Numbered from the stretch's first letter, positions 49,407-60,383 are shown. The stretch: 64,000 nt of DNA from Sebastes aleutianus (GCA_916700875.1 CAKAKS010000067.1:2285409-2349408); one strand, 5' to 3'. Program-made: numbers and translations. Notes: generated by a model from the letters alone, not told the origin.

Positions 49407-50129
49407 CTACTCTGGATAACTCACAGACCAAACTGAGCAATGTTTTTTTTTTTCGTTTTTTTTTGGGAAGAAAGATTTCTGTAAAATTTGGAGAAGAGTG
49501 TCAGCTAAATGCTTAAAAAGGTAAAAATACAGACTGCAATTACAGCAATTGAAAGCAATTAACTCCTGAGGACAATTTTGCCTTTTGTTAAAAACAGGAG
49601 AAAAGCTCCAGCTAATCTCACACTGGCAGGCTTATTGTCTCTCTACCCATCTTTATTCTGGCTCTCTTTTTTTTGCTTTTATTCCTCTCTTTATGTCAGA
49701 AGCCGGGCCCTCTGTTGGTTCCTCTGGTGGCAGCGTTCTTTGGCTCTGGCAGGCAGCAGGTGGCTTGTGATGAAAAATTCAGTGCAGAGCCTGACTCGGG
49801 AGACGAGGAGGAGGAGGAGGAGGAGGAGGGTGGTGGTGGGTAGCAGGAGGAAGAGTAAGGGGAAGGGGAGGGGGTGAGATGAGAGGAAGGTGGGAGATGA
49901 GCGAGGAGAGGAGGATAAAGGTGGGGGTGTTGAGGTAGAAGAAAGGAAGGTAATGAACAGAGAGGCGACGAGAACGAGGATGGAGGATGGGAGCCAGAGC
50001 TCCAGACAGACAGGCAGGCGGGCCAGCGAGTCAAGCCCAGAGCGGTGCAGGGGGGCCAGGCAGAGGATCAGAGCTGTCTACCCTCTCTGCCTGGGTCTCC
50101 TCCACGGAGATAACACACGATATGAATCA
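49407..50129. other. DNA 3' of pard3; purine-rich, GAG repeat
   Basis: Contains a (GAG)n run at about 49803-49829 and G/A-rich sequence to about 50000. Proline/serine-rich minus-strand frames across it are composition artefacts. Additional minus-strand AATAAA words occur near 49650, so an alternative longer pard3 3' end is possible. Confidence 0.45.
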
Positions 50130-50878
50130 TTTATGAGGGGGGCTTTTTTTTATTAATAACACACACACTGTGCCCTGCTTCTTTCATACACTCTGCCTTG
50201 TTTTCTCTCCTCCTCGGGGAGTACTCAAAGTGAGAGGGCTCGATCGCTGAAGAGAAAACACTGGGTAGGGAAAACAGGATGCAGAGAAACGCCGGCGGCG
50301 TCGGTAGGGGTTGAATGTTAACTCCAGCGAAGTGAAGAAAGGGTGATTTGTGACCGATGGGACGAGTCATCCGCGGGACACTTTGTAAAGCCACGACACG
50401 CATGCTTGATTGTGAAACATGTACCTTGTCACATGCCCACACACAAACCCACACAGAAACTTAACGCCTCCCCATGGGCTCGGAAGAACGCCCACTCACT
50501 TGCCTGTCTGCCCATTTGATTGTCAGCACATGACGGTGCCAGATCTCGATGAATCAGAGTCCTGGACGACTGCGAACGAGCATCGTGTTCGTGAATGCAG
50601 AGAAGGCACTGAGCGTCTCATGTCTGTAGGAGGGTGAGGGACTGACTGACTATAGGTCGTCGGCACGGCGAGGGATTGAACACAAACACCCACATACTGA
50701 GTACACTTCACGTCTGTTTACCTCTAAGATCATCGCTAAGCTATAAGACCTCTAGGTTGTCCCTTTGTCAAGATTCGTAGCGTCCTCTTCTGCTGTCTCC
50801 TTCAAGGTAACCCTCTTAGCTCCTGAAGCACAAGTTCTTCTCTGTTCAGCTCTTCATCCATCAGTCCAACAGCACTCC
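50130..50878 (-). other. pard3: pard3 3' UTR and polyadenylation signal
   Basis: The minus-strand sequence after the pard3 TGA runs about 725 bases to an AATAAA (complement of 50149-50154). It is followed by TCGTGTGTTATC, a GU-rich downstream element. This is the first canonical AATAAA on that strand after the stop, so it is the likely main 3' end. The end point is an estimate. Confidence 0.5.
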
Positions 50879-51275
50879 TCAAGAATAAAAAAGTCTTCCT
50901 TTCTCGGACCCAATTCTATTAAGCCTCGCTAACTGCGAAGGCGACGGCGGCACATCGTGGCGGTACGGACCCTTGGGGGACGCTGGGTCCTTCAGGTGCG
51001 CTGTAGGGTACCCCTCGTAGCTGCTGTTACCGATGTTCTCCTGCATTAACTTCCCTTTGGCTTCCTGCTCTCGGCGCCTCTGCTCCTGCCTCAGGAGCTC
51101 CTGGGCTTCCAGGAGGACTCTGGCGTTGACCCCGCCGCCGCCCGGGTAGCCGTTCCTGGAGCCCTGGTAGCTGGAGTACCTGGGGTTGTCCTTCGCTGTC
51201 TGGAAGCCCTCGCCAGGTGGGTACGCCTTATCCCACGATTCCTGGGAGACGGTGCTGGGGTTTTTCCTGGGTTGC
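50879..51275 (-). CDS. pard3: Par-3 polarity protein, last coding exon
   Basis: Encodes the C-terminal end of Par-3, the PDZ scaffold that with Par-6 and atypical PKC marks tight junctions and the apical domain. The exon opens after a consensus acceptor (CCACACCAG|G), and its first G completes the split Arg codon left by the upstream exon. It adds 131 further codons and a TGA. Seen: NPRYSSYQGSRNGY, a charged helical stretch around LLEAQELLRQEQRRREQEAK that should be coiled coil, and the ending DVPPSPSQLARLNR to RLFYS. From memory, these match the vertebrate PARD3 C-terminus closely. The PDZ and aPKC-binding regions are encoded upstream, outside the window. Par-3 rather than Par-3B is favoured by this tail. 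Which teleost paralogue this is cannot be decided here. Confidence 0.93.
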
Positions 51276-51407
51276 CTGGTGTGGAGACGGGAAACAGGAG
51301 AGCAAAATGTGAGACTTTTGGTTTCATATGATTCCATGAACAGGAAACCTACATTTTATGATTGTGAAGCTTTTATATGACTGATTTGTGAAATTGACAC
51401 ATGCGCA

Positions 51408-51896
51408 CTAATATTCCACTATTATCCGAATATGACTATATTACAAATGTGATATAGGTCATGTAAAAAAAAAACTTCTGAATTAGGCCTTAATCCGAAT
51501 GGAGCATTTCCTGATTTAGACATGTGGGATATGCTGATATTATTCAGGTTTTAGGAACATCATCTGGACAAGTAAACAGTGCATTCAGAATAGTCGTTTC
51601 AATTGGGTTTTTGACGTCAGTTTGCGACACACGGCCTCTTGTTTGTTTACAACAAGCTACATTTACAAAACTAATATTCCACTATTCAGAATATGAAGAC
51701 TTTCTGAATTTGATACGGTCATGTAAACAGTTTATTCTGAATTCGGCCTTATTCTGAATGGAGCATTTTCAGATTAAGACGTGGGATAGGCTGATCTTAT
51801 TCAGGTTTTAGGAGCATTCTTGGACATGTATATAGAGCATTCAGATTATGCATCTCATTTGGGGTTTTTACGGCAGTTTGCGACACACGGCCTCTT
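51408..51896 (+). repeat. Tandem repeat of 263-base unit, right copy cut by the LINE
   Basis: CTAATATTCCACTATT starts at 51408 and again at 51671. Both units continue through GAATGGAGCATTT, TTATTCAGGTTTTAGGA and GTTTGCGACACACGGCCTCTT. The second stops at CCTCTTA, where the LINE tail begins. Related sequence (CATGTAAACAGCTTAGTAGG, TTTCAGAATAAGGGC, GTGCATGCAAACGTAGTC) resumes beyond the LINE at about 56400-56490. Confidence 0.75.
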
Positions 51897-52215
51897 ACTG
51901 TTTATTTATTTATTTATTTTTATTTATTTAAAAAGGATCCCCATTAGCTGATACCAATGGCACCAGCTAGTCTTCCTGGGGTCTGAAATCATGTACATTA
52001 ATTTATCACATACATACTATATACAACATCACATTTGTGTTACACTAATAACACTCAAATTTTCAAACATATATAAATTTCAAATTTCAAATTCATACAC
52101 AAATCTTCCACAATTTTTTTTTTTTTTTTTTTTGTTTAGCCTCAAGGCCCATCATCAGGGAAAAAGGAACAAAGAAAACAAAGAAAACCATACATGACCA
52201 ACACTGGACTATCGA

Positions 52216-55098
52216 TCAGCTGTTTAAGTAATGTATTCGTAGATGGTATTTGAATGTGGATTTGTTAGAGGATTGACGGATGTGAAGAGGGCAGCTATTC
52301 CAGTGAGTGATGGCGCGGTAAATGACCGTCTTTTTTAAGGCATTAGATTTTGGGTGAGGTAACATGAGTTGGCCATCACCTGCTGTTCTAGTGAAATGAC
52401 TGTGAACGTCCCTGCATCTGGTAATTTGACTGTATAAAAACTCGGGTTTAGTAGAATAAATGCTGTTACTAAGGAATGTCGCTGTGCTTAAGGCAAGTCT
52501 TTTCTCTACTGGTAACCATGACAGTTTATGATGCATGCTGTCTGTGTTCGTTCTCATGGGGCAGTGTAACACAAGTCTTGCAGCTCTGTTTTGTGCAATT
52601 TGTAGTTTCCGCAGTATGCTTTTCGGTGCAGAAGACCATACAGGTGAGCAATAGTCCAGGTGGCTTAAACTTAAAGATTTAACTACTTGTCCCAGAACGT
52701 GTGCTGGAACATACGGAAGGCATTTTTTTGCCATGGAGATACCATTTCCCATTTTCCTGACAATTGTTTCTATGTGCTCGACCCATGACAGTTGATTGTC
52801 TATGGTTAGTCCCAGTAATGTGACCTTATCCACCTGCTGTATAGGTTCACTGTCCAAGTAGAGATTCATTGTGGGCATAGATGACAGCTTATGACTAGAT
52901 CCAAAAATAATGGATTTGGTTTTTGAGATATTTAGTACCAACTTATTTTGTTTTATCCAATCGTAGACCAAGTGTAGGTCTGAAGATAGAACTTGGTCTA
53001 GTTCGCCGCTTGTATTTGCTGCGTAATACAGTGTGGAATCATCGGCGTACATTTGTATACTGGCTTTATGCAATACAGATGGCAAGTCATTTGTGAAGAT
53101 GGAGTACAGGAGAGGTCCAAGACAGCTGCCCTGCGGCAGGCCACAGTTAAGCCCTTTACTGTTAGACATGCTGCCATTGTAATACACCCTTTGTGTTCTG
53201 CATAAAAGATAATTCTTCATAAATGTGATTGCACTTGATCTAAATCCATAACGTTGTAGTTTATTAATTAAAAGGTCATGATCTATGACATCAAATGCCG
53301 CGCTGAAATCCAGTAACACTGCACCTGTTATCCTAGAATTATCTATCTCTTTTAGCCAGTCGTCTGTCATTTGCGTTAGTGCAGAACAAGTGGAGTAGTG
53401 ATGTCTGTAAGCATGTTGAAATTTAGTGTACAGGCCATTACAGTCAAAGTAATCTTGTATTTGTGAATGGACTATTCTCTCCATCAGTTTGCTTAGTACA
53501 GGGAGAATACTGATGGGTCTGCTGTTCTGCCCAGTAAATGTTAATCTGCCATCTTTAGGTAAGGGAATTATTTTACCTTCTTTCCAAATACTAGGATATA
53601 TACCTTCCATTAGACATTTATTTAATATGTGACATATGGGACCAGAAATGTAATCGGCTGAGAGACAAAGTACCTTACTGTCCAGCATATCAGTGCCTAC
53701 GGAGCCATAATCAGGAAGGGCTTTTAACAACTTCCTTACTTCACTCTCATCCACACTGTTAAACTGAAATGAACAACTTTTGTTAATCATTATATTGTTA
53801 CTTATAAGGTTGAGCGTATTGGAATCCATGCTGCTCATATTCTTCCTTAGTGCATCGACCTTATTCACAAAGTAATCATTAAAATAATTGGCTATGTCAA
53901 ATGGTTTAGTCAAAAACCTGCCATCCGACTGAACAAAAGAAGGGCTCCCAGTTTTATTTCTCCCCATTATTTCATTTAAGGTTCTCCAGAGTTCTTTACC
54001 ATCTAGTTTCACTGCATTTATTTTATTTTTATAATATTCCTTTTTCATGCTTTTATTCTGTTTTGTCACTTGGTTTCTCAATTGACAATATTTTAGTCTG
54101 TCTTCCACAGATCCTGACTTTGCTAATGTGGATTTGGCTTTGTCTCTCTGTTTCATAAGGTCTTTTAAAGACTCATTCAACCATGGAGCTGGTCTGGATT
54201 TGGCAGTATACTTCTTCATGGGAGCATGGTTGTCGACAATCCTCATAAAGATGTTCATAAAAATATGTAAAGAAGCCTCAGGCTCCTGTGTAGCATACAC
54301 ATCGGCCCAGTTTACATTCCTGACATCCTCCAAAAAACGTTCTGAGATGAATTTCTTATACATTCTCTTATTAATAATTTTGACACCACATTTAGGAATT
54401 TTGGTTCTCCTGGTAATAGCTATAATGTTATGGTCACTGAACCCTACAGGTAGAGAGACTGGTTTAGTGCAGCGCTCAGGAGCATTTGTGTAAATATGGT
54501 CGATGCAAGTGGCAGATGTATGACCAGCACTGTTAGTAAAGACTCTGGTCGGTTGAGAAATCATCTGTGATAGATTACAAGCACTGACTAGTGACACCAT
54601 CTTCTTTTTCATCGGGCATTGACTTGCAAGCCAGTCAATATTCATGTCCCCTAATATGAAAATTTCACCATTCACATCTGCAGCTCTGTCAATTAGTTCA
54701 CATAAGTCATTCAGATAATGAGTATCAGTTCCTGGAGGCCTGTAGCAACAGCCTATCAAGATTGGTTTTAGGTGAGGAAGATGTACTCTAACCCATAAGG
54801 ATTCTAAGTTATTTGGCATGAGCTCAGCACACAGTGTTGCAGGAAAATTGTTTTTTATATATATCGCTACTCCACCTCCATGTATATTTCTGTCCCTCCT
54901 GAAGATGTTATAGCCATCAATAGATACCTCAGCATTCTGGATAGTTACATCCAAGTGGGTCTCAGACACAGCCAAGATGTGGATGGTGTTATTCTGAGTG
55001 AGATTGTTCAGTTCATGTACCTTATTTCTGACACTGCAGATATTCAAATGAGCCATAATAAGGCCCTTTGTAGGAGATGTTAACATGCTGAAAATCAT
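52216..55098 (-). CDS. LINE ORF2: endonuclease and reverse transcriptase, 960 residues
   Basis: The enzyme for target-primed reverse transcription. The N-terminal apurinic-type endonuclease spans about residues 15-230: HLNICSVRNK near 17, SETHLD at 45-50, CCYRPPG at 117-123, GDMNIDW at 150-156 and SDHN at 221-224, covering the expected catalytic Asn, Glu, Asp and His positions. The RT domain covers about 500-770: VLLDFSAAFDVIDH at 594-607, GLPQGSCLGPLL at 653-664, and catalytic YADD at 684-687. The C-terminal region has SHLDYCSPVW and QIAQNRAARL near 812-842 and the usual FKYHLRIHYLNS end. No stop or frameshift. There is no RNase H. The length is normal for CR1/L2-type ORF2, and all key residues appear present, so activity is possible. 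Confidence 0.95.
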   Translation of the reverse strand: MIFSMLTSPTKGLIMAHLNICSVRNKVHELNNLTQNNTIHILAVSETHLDVTIQNAEVSIDGYNIFRRDRNIHGGGVAIYIKNNFPATLCAELMPNNLESLWVRVHLPHLKPILIGCCYRPPGTDTHYLNDLCELIDRAADVNGEIFILGDMNIDWLASQCPMKKKMVSLVSACNLSQMISQPTRVFTNSAGHTSATCIDHIYTNAPERCTKPVSLPVGFSDHNIIAITRRTKIPKCGVKIINKRMYKKFISERFLEDVRNVNWADVYATQEPEASLHIFMNIFMRIVDNHAPMKKYTAKSRPAPWLNESLKDLMKQRDKAKSTLAKSGSVEDRLKYCQLRNQVTKQNKSMKKEYYKNKINAVKLDGKELWRTLNEIMGRNKTGSPSFVQSDGRFLTKPFDIANYFNDYFVNKVDALRKNMSSMDSNTLNLISNNIMINKSCSFQFNSVDESEVRKLLKALPDYGSVGTDMLDSKVLCLSADYISGPICHILNKCLMEGIYPSIWKEGKIIPLPKDGRLTFTGQNSRPISILPVLSKLMERIVHSQIQDYFDCNGLYTKFQHAYRHHYSTCSALTQMTDDWLKEIDNSRITGAVLLDFSAAFDVIDHDLLINKLQRYGFRSSAITFMKNYLLCRTQRVYYNGSMSNSKGLNCGLPQGSCLGPLLYSIFTNDLPSVLHKASIQMYADDSTLYYAANTSGELDQVLSSDLHLVYDWIKQNKLVLNISKTKSIIFGSSHKLSSMPTMNLYLDSEPIQQVDKVTLLGLTIDNQLSWVEHIETIVRKMGNGISMAKKCLPYVPAHVLGQVVKSLSLSHLDYCSPVWSSAPKSILRKLQIAQNRAARLVLHCPMRTNTDSMHHKLSWLPVEKRLALSTATFLSNSIYSTKPEFLYSQITRCRDVHSHFTRTAGDGQLMLPHPKSNALKKTVIYRAITHWNSCPLHIRQSSNKSTFKYHLRIHYLNS

Positions 55099-55304
55099 AA
55101 TTTTAAATATGTTCTTACATTTTTTTGGTTTGTATAAACTGTGGTGGCATTTAGTGGTTTGAAATGAATCACAGAAAATAATATGGAATGAGAGCGTTTG
55201 TTAGTCATTGTCTGTGTGGTTATCTCCAAGATGTTAGAATGCAGTAGAGATAGTAACCTGCATGGAATAATCCTACCTCCATGATAGTCCCAGCAGCAGG
55301 TCAT

Positions 55305-56030
55305 TTATTCACCAAACTTGTCCAGTTCATTGCTGTCTCTTATATAGAGAACTTTTGCTGCCTCTGGCGTCGATCCATTCAACTTAATGAATACTTTGCA
55401 ATTCGTAGTCCAAGTCGCCTGGATCTTGTTTTGTTTTCTTAATATGCGTGCTCGTCTAGCGATGTCCGCGTTCTTCTTGGTGAGGTGTTCATTGATGTAC
55501 ACATTAGACCCCTTTAGTTTCCTTCCTTGCCTGAGGAGCGCATACTTTTTCTTCCTGTTGGTGAAGCGGATTAATATTGCTGGTGGCGCATCTTTGTTTT
55601 TGCTGGGCAGAGTGTGACAGGCTTCGATGTCATCGCTGTCAACAAGAATGTTTTTACTCTCCAAGAAGCCCACTACTTGTTGTTCCAGTGACTCTTTTTC
55701 GGCCTCGGAAACATCGACCCCGCGCCGGGCAGCGGTTTCCACGGAGGCCGCTGCCACCCTGGCATAGGACTGATGCCTCGTCTTCAGGCCGCTGATGATT
55801 AGATCGTTCATCCGTGAGTATTGTTCGAGATCAGACACTCGATTCTCCAGGAGTGTAATCTTTATGTCTTTTTCCATGTTTTGCTTTTTAAGTGATTGGA
55901 CTTCTCCCATCAGCTCCATTATCCTCTTTTGTTGAACGGCGACCGTTGCGAGCTCGGCTGACATGAAGTCGAGCGATTTTTTAATCTCTTCCATCTCCTC
56001 ATCGGGGATGGTTGCAGGTTTCCTCGGCAT
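55305..56030 (-). CDS. LINE ORF1: coiled-coil RNA-binding protein
   Basis: The nucleic-acid-binding ORF1 protein that packages LINE RNA. From the Met at 56030 (MPRKPATIPDEEMEEIKKSL) it gives 241 residues; a Met 8 codons earlier is possible, but the MPRKP start looks like the family's start. Residues ~10-72 form a heptad-rich coiled coil ending in LLENRVSDLEQYSRMND. Next comes an RRM-like region (DLIISGL to PPAILIRFTNRKKKYALL), then a basic C-terminal part with VYINEHLTKKN and TTNCKVFIKLNG. This layout matches ORF1p of L1- and CR1/L2-type elements (Transposase_22-like). It is followed after 206 bases by ORF2. No zinc knuckle is seen. Confidence 0.85.
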   Translation of the reverse strand: MPRKPATIPDEEMEEIKKSLDFMSAELATVAVQQKRIMELMGEVQSLKKQNMEKDIKITLLENRVSDLEQYSRMNDLIISGLKTRHQSYARVAAASVETAARRGVDVSEAEKESLEQQVVGFLESKNILVDSDDIEACHTLPSKNKDAPPAILIRFTNRKKKYALLRQGRKLKGSNVYINEHLTKKNADIARRARILRKQNKIQATWTTNCKVFIKLNGSTPEAAKVLYIRDSNELDKFGE

Positions 56031-56190
56031 TTTGCTGTGCCGCAAGCAGTTCAAGTGTGTGTGAATTACGATATTAAGTCACCGAGTCACGATATTGGGC
56101 AAATAGAACAGCAACAGCTTCCCGTTTACGTCCAGCTCTGTCCGTTGTACACAAACCAACTAGCTGACAGTTTGCAGAGATGCACGCCTA

Positions 56191-57155
56191 AAAGAAAAGC
56201 CCACCTTTCAGGTCGGAAGGAGAAACACACCTAATTTTAAACATTATGAAAGACTTGGATATCAACAGGTTTTTGGATATGCGCAAATATCTAACGCTGA
56301 CCTTTTCAAGAAGGTGGTTGAAGGAATGAAAGAGGGAGGCTGTTACGGTACATACTTTATGGTTACCTATGCATGTCAACGGAAATATTCATTTTCATTA
56401 GCCATGTAAACAGCTTAGTAGGAATGTTGCCTTTTTCAGAATAAGGGCAAAAACCAGAGTATATTGTGCATGCAAACGTAGTCAATTGGTGTTTTCTGAT
56501 ACACAAGGCATAAATCAGGTGATGCGGGTTAAAACAATCACACATATGTACCAATAAATGCTCTCTCATTCTTTTTTCTTCAAACACAAACACTTTCTTT
56601 CTCCATGACACATAGCTTGAACCCCTCTAGTCACATATTGTGACCTGGTCTGGTGGGAAAAATATCAGCAGCAGCAAAAATGTTTGTTGAAAACCCATTA
56701 GCTCTTGGGAGAGGGACTAGCGTGCGGATGTTTGCTGGGATATGATTATACTGTCGGTTGCATGGCAGCCAGGACATCACATTCAATGAAAATGAGGCAC
56801 CATTACAGCCTCACAAACTGCCTCTGGGCAAGTACCAGCCCACGGTAAAGCATACCTAACCGTGTCAAAGTCCCCTTCCAGCCCATTAGGCCCATTTCGA
56901 GACGGACAGAAACAACCATTGGATCTGACAGACAGTAATGGCGGACCTTACCGCAGGTGGAAGAAAAAGAAGGCAACCATCTTGTCCGCTATGGACATAA
57001 TATTGGATTGGATATTTGACGCCTGACACGTGTCTTAAAAAGGCACGGTTAGCTGTCATGCTTCGGAGGGGCTGCCCTGCCCTTTACCAGAAAATATCCA
57101 GATGTGTGACATCACCTCTCATTTCTGCTTGGCTGGCCTCTTTGTGGCAGCCCTG

Positions 57156-57158
<3 letters not shown>
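56191..57158. other. pard3 intron, unique DNA
   Basis: Holds the far side of the CATGTAAAC repeat (about 56250-56490), then repeat-free sequence to about 57150 of balanced composition. A minus-strand donor-like CTGCG|GTAAGGTCC at about 56950 has no supported exon. Confidence 0.4.

Positions 57159-57211
<53 letters not shown>
57159..57211. repeat. (GT)n microsatellite
   Basis: About 26 GT dinucleotides. Confidence 0.97.
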
Positions 57212-57213
<2 letters not shown>

Positions 57214-57939
57214 TCCATACGATATGCATGAGTGTCCCAAGCCCTCCAGCTCCACCCATTTATCTCGAGGGCACGGCAAAAACGAGAGCAGAGAGAGAAG
57301 AAGACACACAAAAACATCAATGGGCTTTTGACTCGGAGCCATGCATAATTAGCAGGTTTATCAGCCAGCTGTGAAGAAATCGTATTATTCCTGTGTTTGG
57401 ATTTGAGTAGGAAGGGGGGAGAAAAAAAATCCCTTAATGAGAATAGAAAAGACCTTTGTTTTTATTCAACAGAGATTGAATGCAATTGGGAATGGATACG
57501 CTTCTCGGTCGGTGAGATAGGAGAATATAGCCCAGGTTTATTCTTGCACACGGTTGAGTGATTCCAATTTTCAGAGACAGGCGTCCCCGGCATCTGATTT
57601 CATTTCACATGTTGACAAAGAGGCCAAAGCTGGTCTGCCTCCCTGCTGAGAAATGCAAACCAGATCACTCTCGATGTCTCATGCCGTGCCAAGAAGGGAG
57701 CATGTACTGTACATGTGTGTGCTGGTAAATGCAGAAAGATGTGTACGGTTCTGTATTCTGTGCATGCACACTGTGAGGCATGACAGATGATAAAACAGAG
57801 AGGGGGAAAGGTGACAGAGTGAGATTGAGAGAGAAAAAGGGGGGGACTTTGTGAGATGTTGCGGGCATATAGACATGTGGTCGTGACACACATGCACGCA
57901 TGTGAGGCCAAATGCCACTGCAGCTGTTGTAGCCAGCCT

Positions 57940-58460
57940 TTAGTCGTCCATAATGGCATCACTTTGGCTCTGAGATCAATGGTGCTCGTCGGTGATGAAT
58001 ATGAGGGCCCTTCATCCGCCGTCATTATTTCAAATGGCAGCGGTTTATTTTCACTCAGGGCTCCTCGTTTGGGAAAGGGTCTCGCCCAGAAGGGAACTGA
58101 CCTTTATCTAAAATGAAAGCTGTTTTTTAAGGAATGCTACAGCCATTAATCACAACCCAGTCATGCTCCCGTGAAGAATTCCACCCTCCATGAACAGAAC
58201 CCATATGACTCCCATCAAGGCTGTGATCTCCTAAACGCCATATTTACTCCGTCTCAGCCTCTGATTTCACGCGATGGTATGCTCTAAGTCAAGTGTTCTC
58301 GAGATAGTACAGCAGGGTTTTATCCAAACACAACAGCTTCTTAATGGAATTAGTGGGAGAGTGAAGGGGGACGCGGCCACAGGATGTTGCCTCTGACCGC
58401 CGGAGCGAGACGGTAGTTCATTAATCTTTCAGCAAAGCTGCCTGCAATATTTATCAAGGA
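57940..58460. other. Unique tract in pard3 intron, possible conserved element
   Basis: Repeat-free with balanced composition and words such as CCATTAATCACAACC and GGGAAAGGGTCTC. No coding frame. It could be an intronic enhancer; there is no direct evidence. Confidence 0.2.
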
Positions 58461-59608
58461 AGGGATTTACGTCGATAACAGTGGATTAGAGTACAATGGT
58501 GAAGCAATAGAAGATAATGTATTTAATGTTGTACTGTATATGTATGGTAAGTGCAAGTTGATGATGTGCACCAGGACGGGTCTGCTGGGTTTGACCTTGC
58601 AGGGTGTTTGAGAGTTTGAGAGGGTAATTACAGACGGCTTAAATGAAACATAATAACTTTGAATAACATTTCTTCATTGACAGTTCCCTGCTTGAACTGA
58701 CTCAAGAATTAAAACTGGGTACTTAGATTTTTTTTAGGGGAATCCAACCACTTTCTTTCCGTTCTTTTTACAGTATTATACCTAACATACCTGTTCATTA
58801 GGAAGCAGCTTTGTTTCATTGATATTAAATCCAACACTTCCAACCTTGTGGTTTATGTTAATAACTTTTAGGCTCATATGCACGAGACTATGAACTTTAT
58901 ATATATATATATATATAAATATATGCTGTATATATATTTATATTGTGTATATATATATATACTGTATATAAGATTTGAGAAAATTCTGATATTTTATAGT
59001 AATTCCCTTTTTTATATTTTCATTGTAACTTTCTTCTATACATGTTTTATTTCAATTTAATCAGATATATATTACATTTTTTGTATTTTTATTGTAATAT
59101 GTTCTATATTTATGTGTCTTACTTTTATTATTAATTTAATTATATCTTATTTGTTTATGTTATGCACCAATACAACAAAGAAAATTGCTTGTAACCTACT
59201 TGGCAATAAACCGGATTCTGAGGACCTCAGGATACTGTGTGTTGTATGTTGTATAGATTGTAGAGCCCTGTACAAATACACCAGACCTGACATTACTCAT
59301 ACCGTAACTCCATCATTCCACAAAAAAAACCTGAAATTGCTTTACAAATAGTAACCATTTTGATGAAACCAAGTGACAAATTCCCAAACAGTCAAGGTGA
59401 TAGTCCCTGTCAACTTTGAGAGACATCTTGTTAGACAGATCACAATAAAATGGTATTTTCAGAGCATCTATTCTTTCTAAATTGAATGAAAAACGGATTA
59501 CATTCTTTCGAAAGTTTAAACAAATGTGACTTTTTGGTTTGTATTTTAATGTTAACTTAAAAAACGTAAAAAGTCAACTTCCAAACAAAAAGTGACAAAC
59601 AATACACT
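58461..59608. other. pard3 intron, AT-rich
   Basis: Dominated by AT-rich and TATA-repeat DNA, with no exon recognised. Confidence 0.5.
58897..58971. repeat. (TA)n-rich simple repeat
   Basis: Several TATATATA blocks interrupted by CTGTATATA and TTTATATTG. Confidence 0.85.
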
Positions 59609-60128
59609 TTAAAGGTACAGTGTGTAGGATAGGCATCTAGTGGTGTGGTTGCAGATTGCAACCAACTGAGTGCCCCTCCACTCACTCCTCCCTTTCCAAG
59701 ACTGTTGTAACCTGAGCCACTGAGTGCAAAACCATGGTAACGCCGCTCATAGGCCGTCTTCACCATAATAACACTACTTTAGGAGCAACGGTAGTCAGAT
59801 GGCTCCTGGCGGTACCACGGTTTTGCACTCTGCGGCTCACGTTACCGCAGTTTCACAAGCGTGTCGGAGAACTACGGTGGCCTTCAGGTAACATAAAAAC
59901 ATGGAAGTCTCTCTCTAAAGCTAGTGTTTAGTTTGTCCGTTCTGGGCTACTGTAGAAACATGGCAGACTCCGTGAAGAGGACCCGCTCGCTGTGTAGATA
60001 TTAAGGGCTCATTCTAAGCTAACGATTCTTAGTTTCAGGTGATTATACACTAATGAAAACATAATTGTGAATATTATATTCCATTTCTGCAAATAGATCC
60101 CCTGAAATGTTACACACTGTTCCTTTAA
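59609..60128 (-). mobile_element. MITE-like element, family B, copy 2
   Basis: 520 bases: TTAAAGGTACAGTGTGTAG left, ACACACTGTTCCTTTAA right, TTAA at both ends. The interior is the reverse complement of 22106-22610 (CAGACTCCGTGAAGAGGACC, GTCCGTTCTGGGCTACTGTA). It sits in the pard3 intron. Confidence 0.78.
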
Positions 60129-60199
60129 GGCCAAACACCATAAAATGTTCACTTTTCAAATTAAGATAAAATGTCCCCATATGTCCAATAAGTCCCTCA

Positions 60200-60201
<2 letters not shown>

Positions 60202-60257
<56 letters not shown>
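60202..60257. repeat. (CA)n microsatellite
   Basis: About 28 CA dinucleotides in the pard3 intron. Confidence 0.97.
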
Positions 60258-60258
<1 letters not shown>

Positions 60259-60383
60259 GTACTTCCTGGAACAACAGGCAGTCATATCATGCAGATCAAA
60301 GGGAATTACATTAAGGGAGAGGAAAGCCATCATGTCAGATCTGTGTGAGAGGGTAACATGATCTGTCCATTCTGAGGCTGAGT

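Larger units (their letters stand above)
51897..56190 (-). mobile_element. Full-length-looking LINE (Jockey superfamily, CR1/L2-like)
   Basis: Minus-strand order: 5' region, ORF1 (start 56030), about 206-base spacer, ORF2 (55098-52216), 3' UTR containing AGCTAATGGGGATCC, and a tail of TTTAAATAAATAAA repeats ending near 51897. No LTRs. The simple-repeat tail, the apurinic-type endonuclease and the RT type fit CR1/L2-like elements; exact clade assignment needs a tree. Both ORFs are uninterrupted, so insertion was recent. The 5' boundary is uncertain, between about 56120 and 56220. It lies in the pard3 intron in the sense orientation. Confidence 0.85.

Noticed and set aside
49696..50034. Proline/serine-rich minus-strand frame
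   Set aside because: Created by GAG repeats and purine-rich DNA 3' of pard3.
54128..54493. 121-codon plus-strand frame
   Set aside because: Exact antisense shadow of LINE ORF2.
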